64,000 bases of DNA from NCBI RefSeq assembly GCF_001625215.2, contig NC_030384.2, forward strand, positions 21,130,527 to 21,194,526. The letters run 5' to 3'. Origin of the DNA: Daucus carota subsp. sativus (Eukaryota; Streptophyta; Magnoliopsida; Apiales; Apiaceae). The notes under the pieces were generated by a model. The model had not been told where the DNA came from, did not search any database, and saw only the letters and a list, made by a program, of their open reading frames with translations. Each line of letters begins with the position of its first letter. Position 1 is the stretch's first letter. The position numbers were made by a program, and so were the translations under genes. This document shows positions 63,012-64,000 of the stretch, piece after piece.

Positions 63012-63126
63012 TTTTTATATCTTGAAATTCAGCTAAATTACACAAGGATCAAATATGATGTAAGACAGAACAGAGGAAGATGAAAAGGTGGGAGAGTGTG
63101 AAATAGTGTTTGATCGGGTCACAGTG

Positions 63127-63132
63127 TTTATA
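63127..63132 (-). promoter_or_regulatory. Probable TATA box of the ORP3-like gene
   Basis: TATAAA on the minus strand lies about 116 bases upstream of the ATG at 63011, a plausible distance for a promoter plus 5' UTR. Confidence 0.45.
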
Positions 63133-63337
63133 GCTTCAAAGTGTGGCTTTTATTGTTTCTTGTTCCGCGTTTACATGCACGTGTTTCATCGCTATTTTGT
63201 GCAAACGTTTTAGGTGTACAAATATACTCTTCTCTAGAAGATGTTCCAAGCATCTGCATCAAATTTATTCATTATTTTCAAATGCAAAATTTATCCCATT
63301 TAAACACTCATATAAATTAAATATATGCCGGGCGGCT

Positions 63338-63765
63338 GGGGTCGTTTGGTTTGTGAAGCGGTATCGGGCTAGGATTCTGATATCATGTATTTGGTTGAGT
63401 ATTGGAATGAAGCTATTGAATTTAAAACATTATTATGTTTTTTTTGAAAAATATTATTATGTTATTGATAAATTAAATTATCCTATTAAAGAAAAAATTA
63501 TTATTATTATTATTATTAACATTTGTTTGTATTTTTCTAATTATTAATAATATTTTTTTGAAGAATAAAAAATATATTATTAGTTTCGTAGCCCATCTCA
63601 AACCCACCTCTCCATTTAGAGTTTCAAAACTCATAATCCGTGTACTTAAAAAAATCTAACCAAACTAGCAAAAAAAAAAAAAAAAAAATCTAACCAAAAC
63701 ACTACGTATGTATTTGGATGATTTCATACTCCTCTTGATTCTGATGTTACCCAACCAAATAACCC
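63338..63765. mobile_element. Tourist-like MITE, degenerate
   Basis: The left end GGGGTCGTTTGGTTTG and the right end CCCAACCAAATAACCC resemble the ends of 32124-32568. The interior has ATT microsatellite and poly-A tracts. No clear target duplication is visible. It lies about 330 bp upstream of the ORP3-like start. Confidence 0.55.
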
Positions 63766-64000
63766 TGAAATTTTAAAAAGAAAACCGAGATAAACCGGGC
63801 AATGATAGTGAGTTGAGTTTTGTTAATTTATACTTCCGCTAGCTGTATTTGATACGTAAATGTCACTCTCTCATCTCGTCCACTTTTTTATAAACTATTC
63901 TACTCCTTTATCATATGTATTTTAATATTTTTACAAAATATAGTTCTATTTTTCTGTTTTAAAAATTTTGTTTCCGAATAAAAATTAAAATATTAAATTT

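Noticed and set aside
63143..63547. 134-codon plus-strand open frame upstream of ORP3
   Set aside because: It runs into a degenerate MITE and an ATT repeat and shows no conserved domain.

Overview
This is nuclear DNA from a flowering plant, most likely a eudicot. The evidence is intron-rich genes with plant-specific families (GeBP/STOREKEEPER, class A HSF, phytocystatin, vestitone-reductase-like SDRs, ORP3), very AT-rich introns and intergenic DNA, and dense plant-type transposons (Ty1/copia, Stowaway, Tourist/Harbinger-like, hAT and Mutator-like elements). I lean weakly to an asterid; nothing in the window proves the family. There are no CRISPR arrays, operons or rRNA genes, and I recognised no tRNA gene. 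Exon boundaries were read by hand from the sequence, checking splice sites, reading phase and protein family conservation.

Layout. (1) 58-13979, minus: nine exons of a transducin beta-like protein 2 (TBL2-like) WD40 gene. Its last exons lie beyond the left edge. One intron is 6.9 kb and full of MITEs, and another uses a GC donor. (2) 14-20.5 kb: repeat-rich DNA with no supported gene. (3) 20491-26028: an almost complete Ty1/copia retrotransposon on the minus strand with a 5-bp target duplication and four disabling lesions. (4) 26660-32805: a 6.1-kb Mutator-like element with a 9-bp target duplication. It carries a decayed fragment of a class A heat-shock factor gene (a Pack-MULE candidate) and at least six smaller insertions. 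(5) 33354-39110: an intact GeBP/STOREKEEPER gene, an orphan cystatin exon, and a decayed second GeBP copy. (6) 39297-55502: three intact four-exon genes for vestitone-reductase/DFR-like short-chain reductases (two minus, one plus), plus a relic exon of a fourth copy. These are separated by a hAT element and by a Stowaway MITE that was invaded several times. (7) 56358-63011, minus: a complete ten-exon oxysterol-binding-protein-related gene (ORP3-like), converging on the third reductase.

How the parts relate. The intact single-copy genes (TBL2-like, ORP3-like) look like membrane/lipid-trafficking housekeeping genes: TBL2 is predicted to be membrane anchored, and ORPs move sterols and phosphoinositides at the ER. 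The reductase trio is a local duplication cluster, presumably for reduction of specialised metabolites. The GeBP pair is a second local duplication, of which one copy has died. Most of the remaining sequence is layered transposons, and many have target-site duplications that can be read directly.
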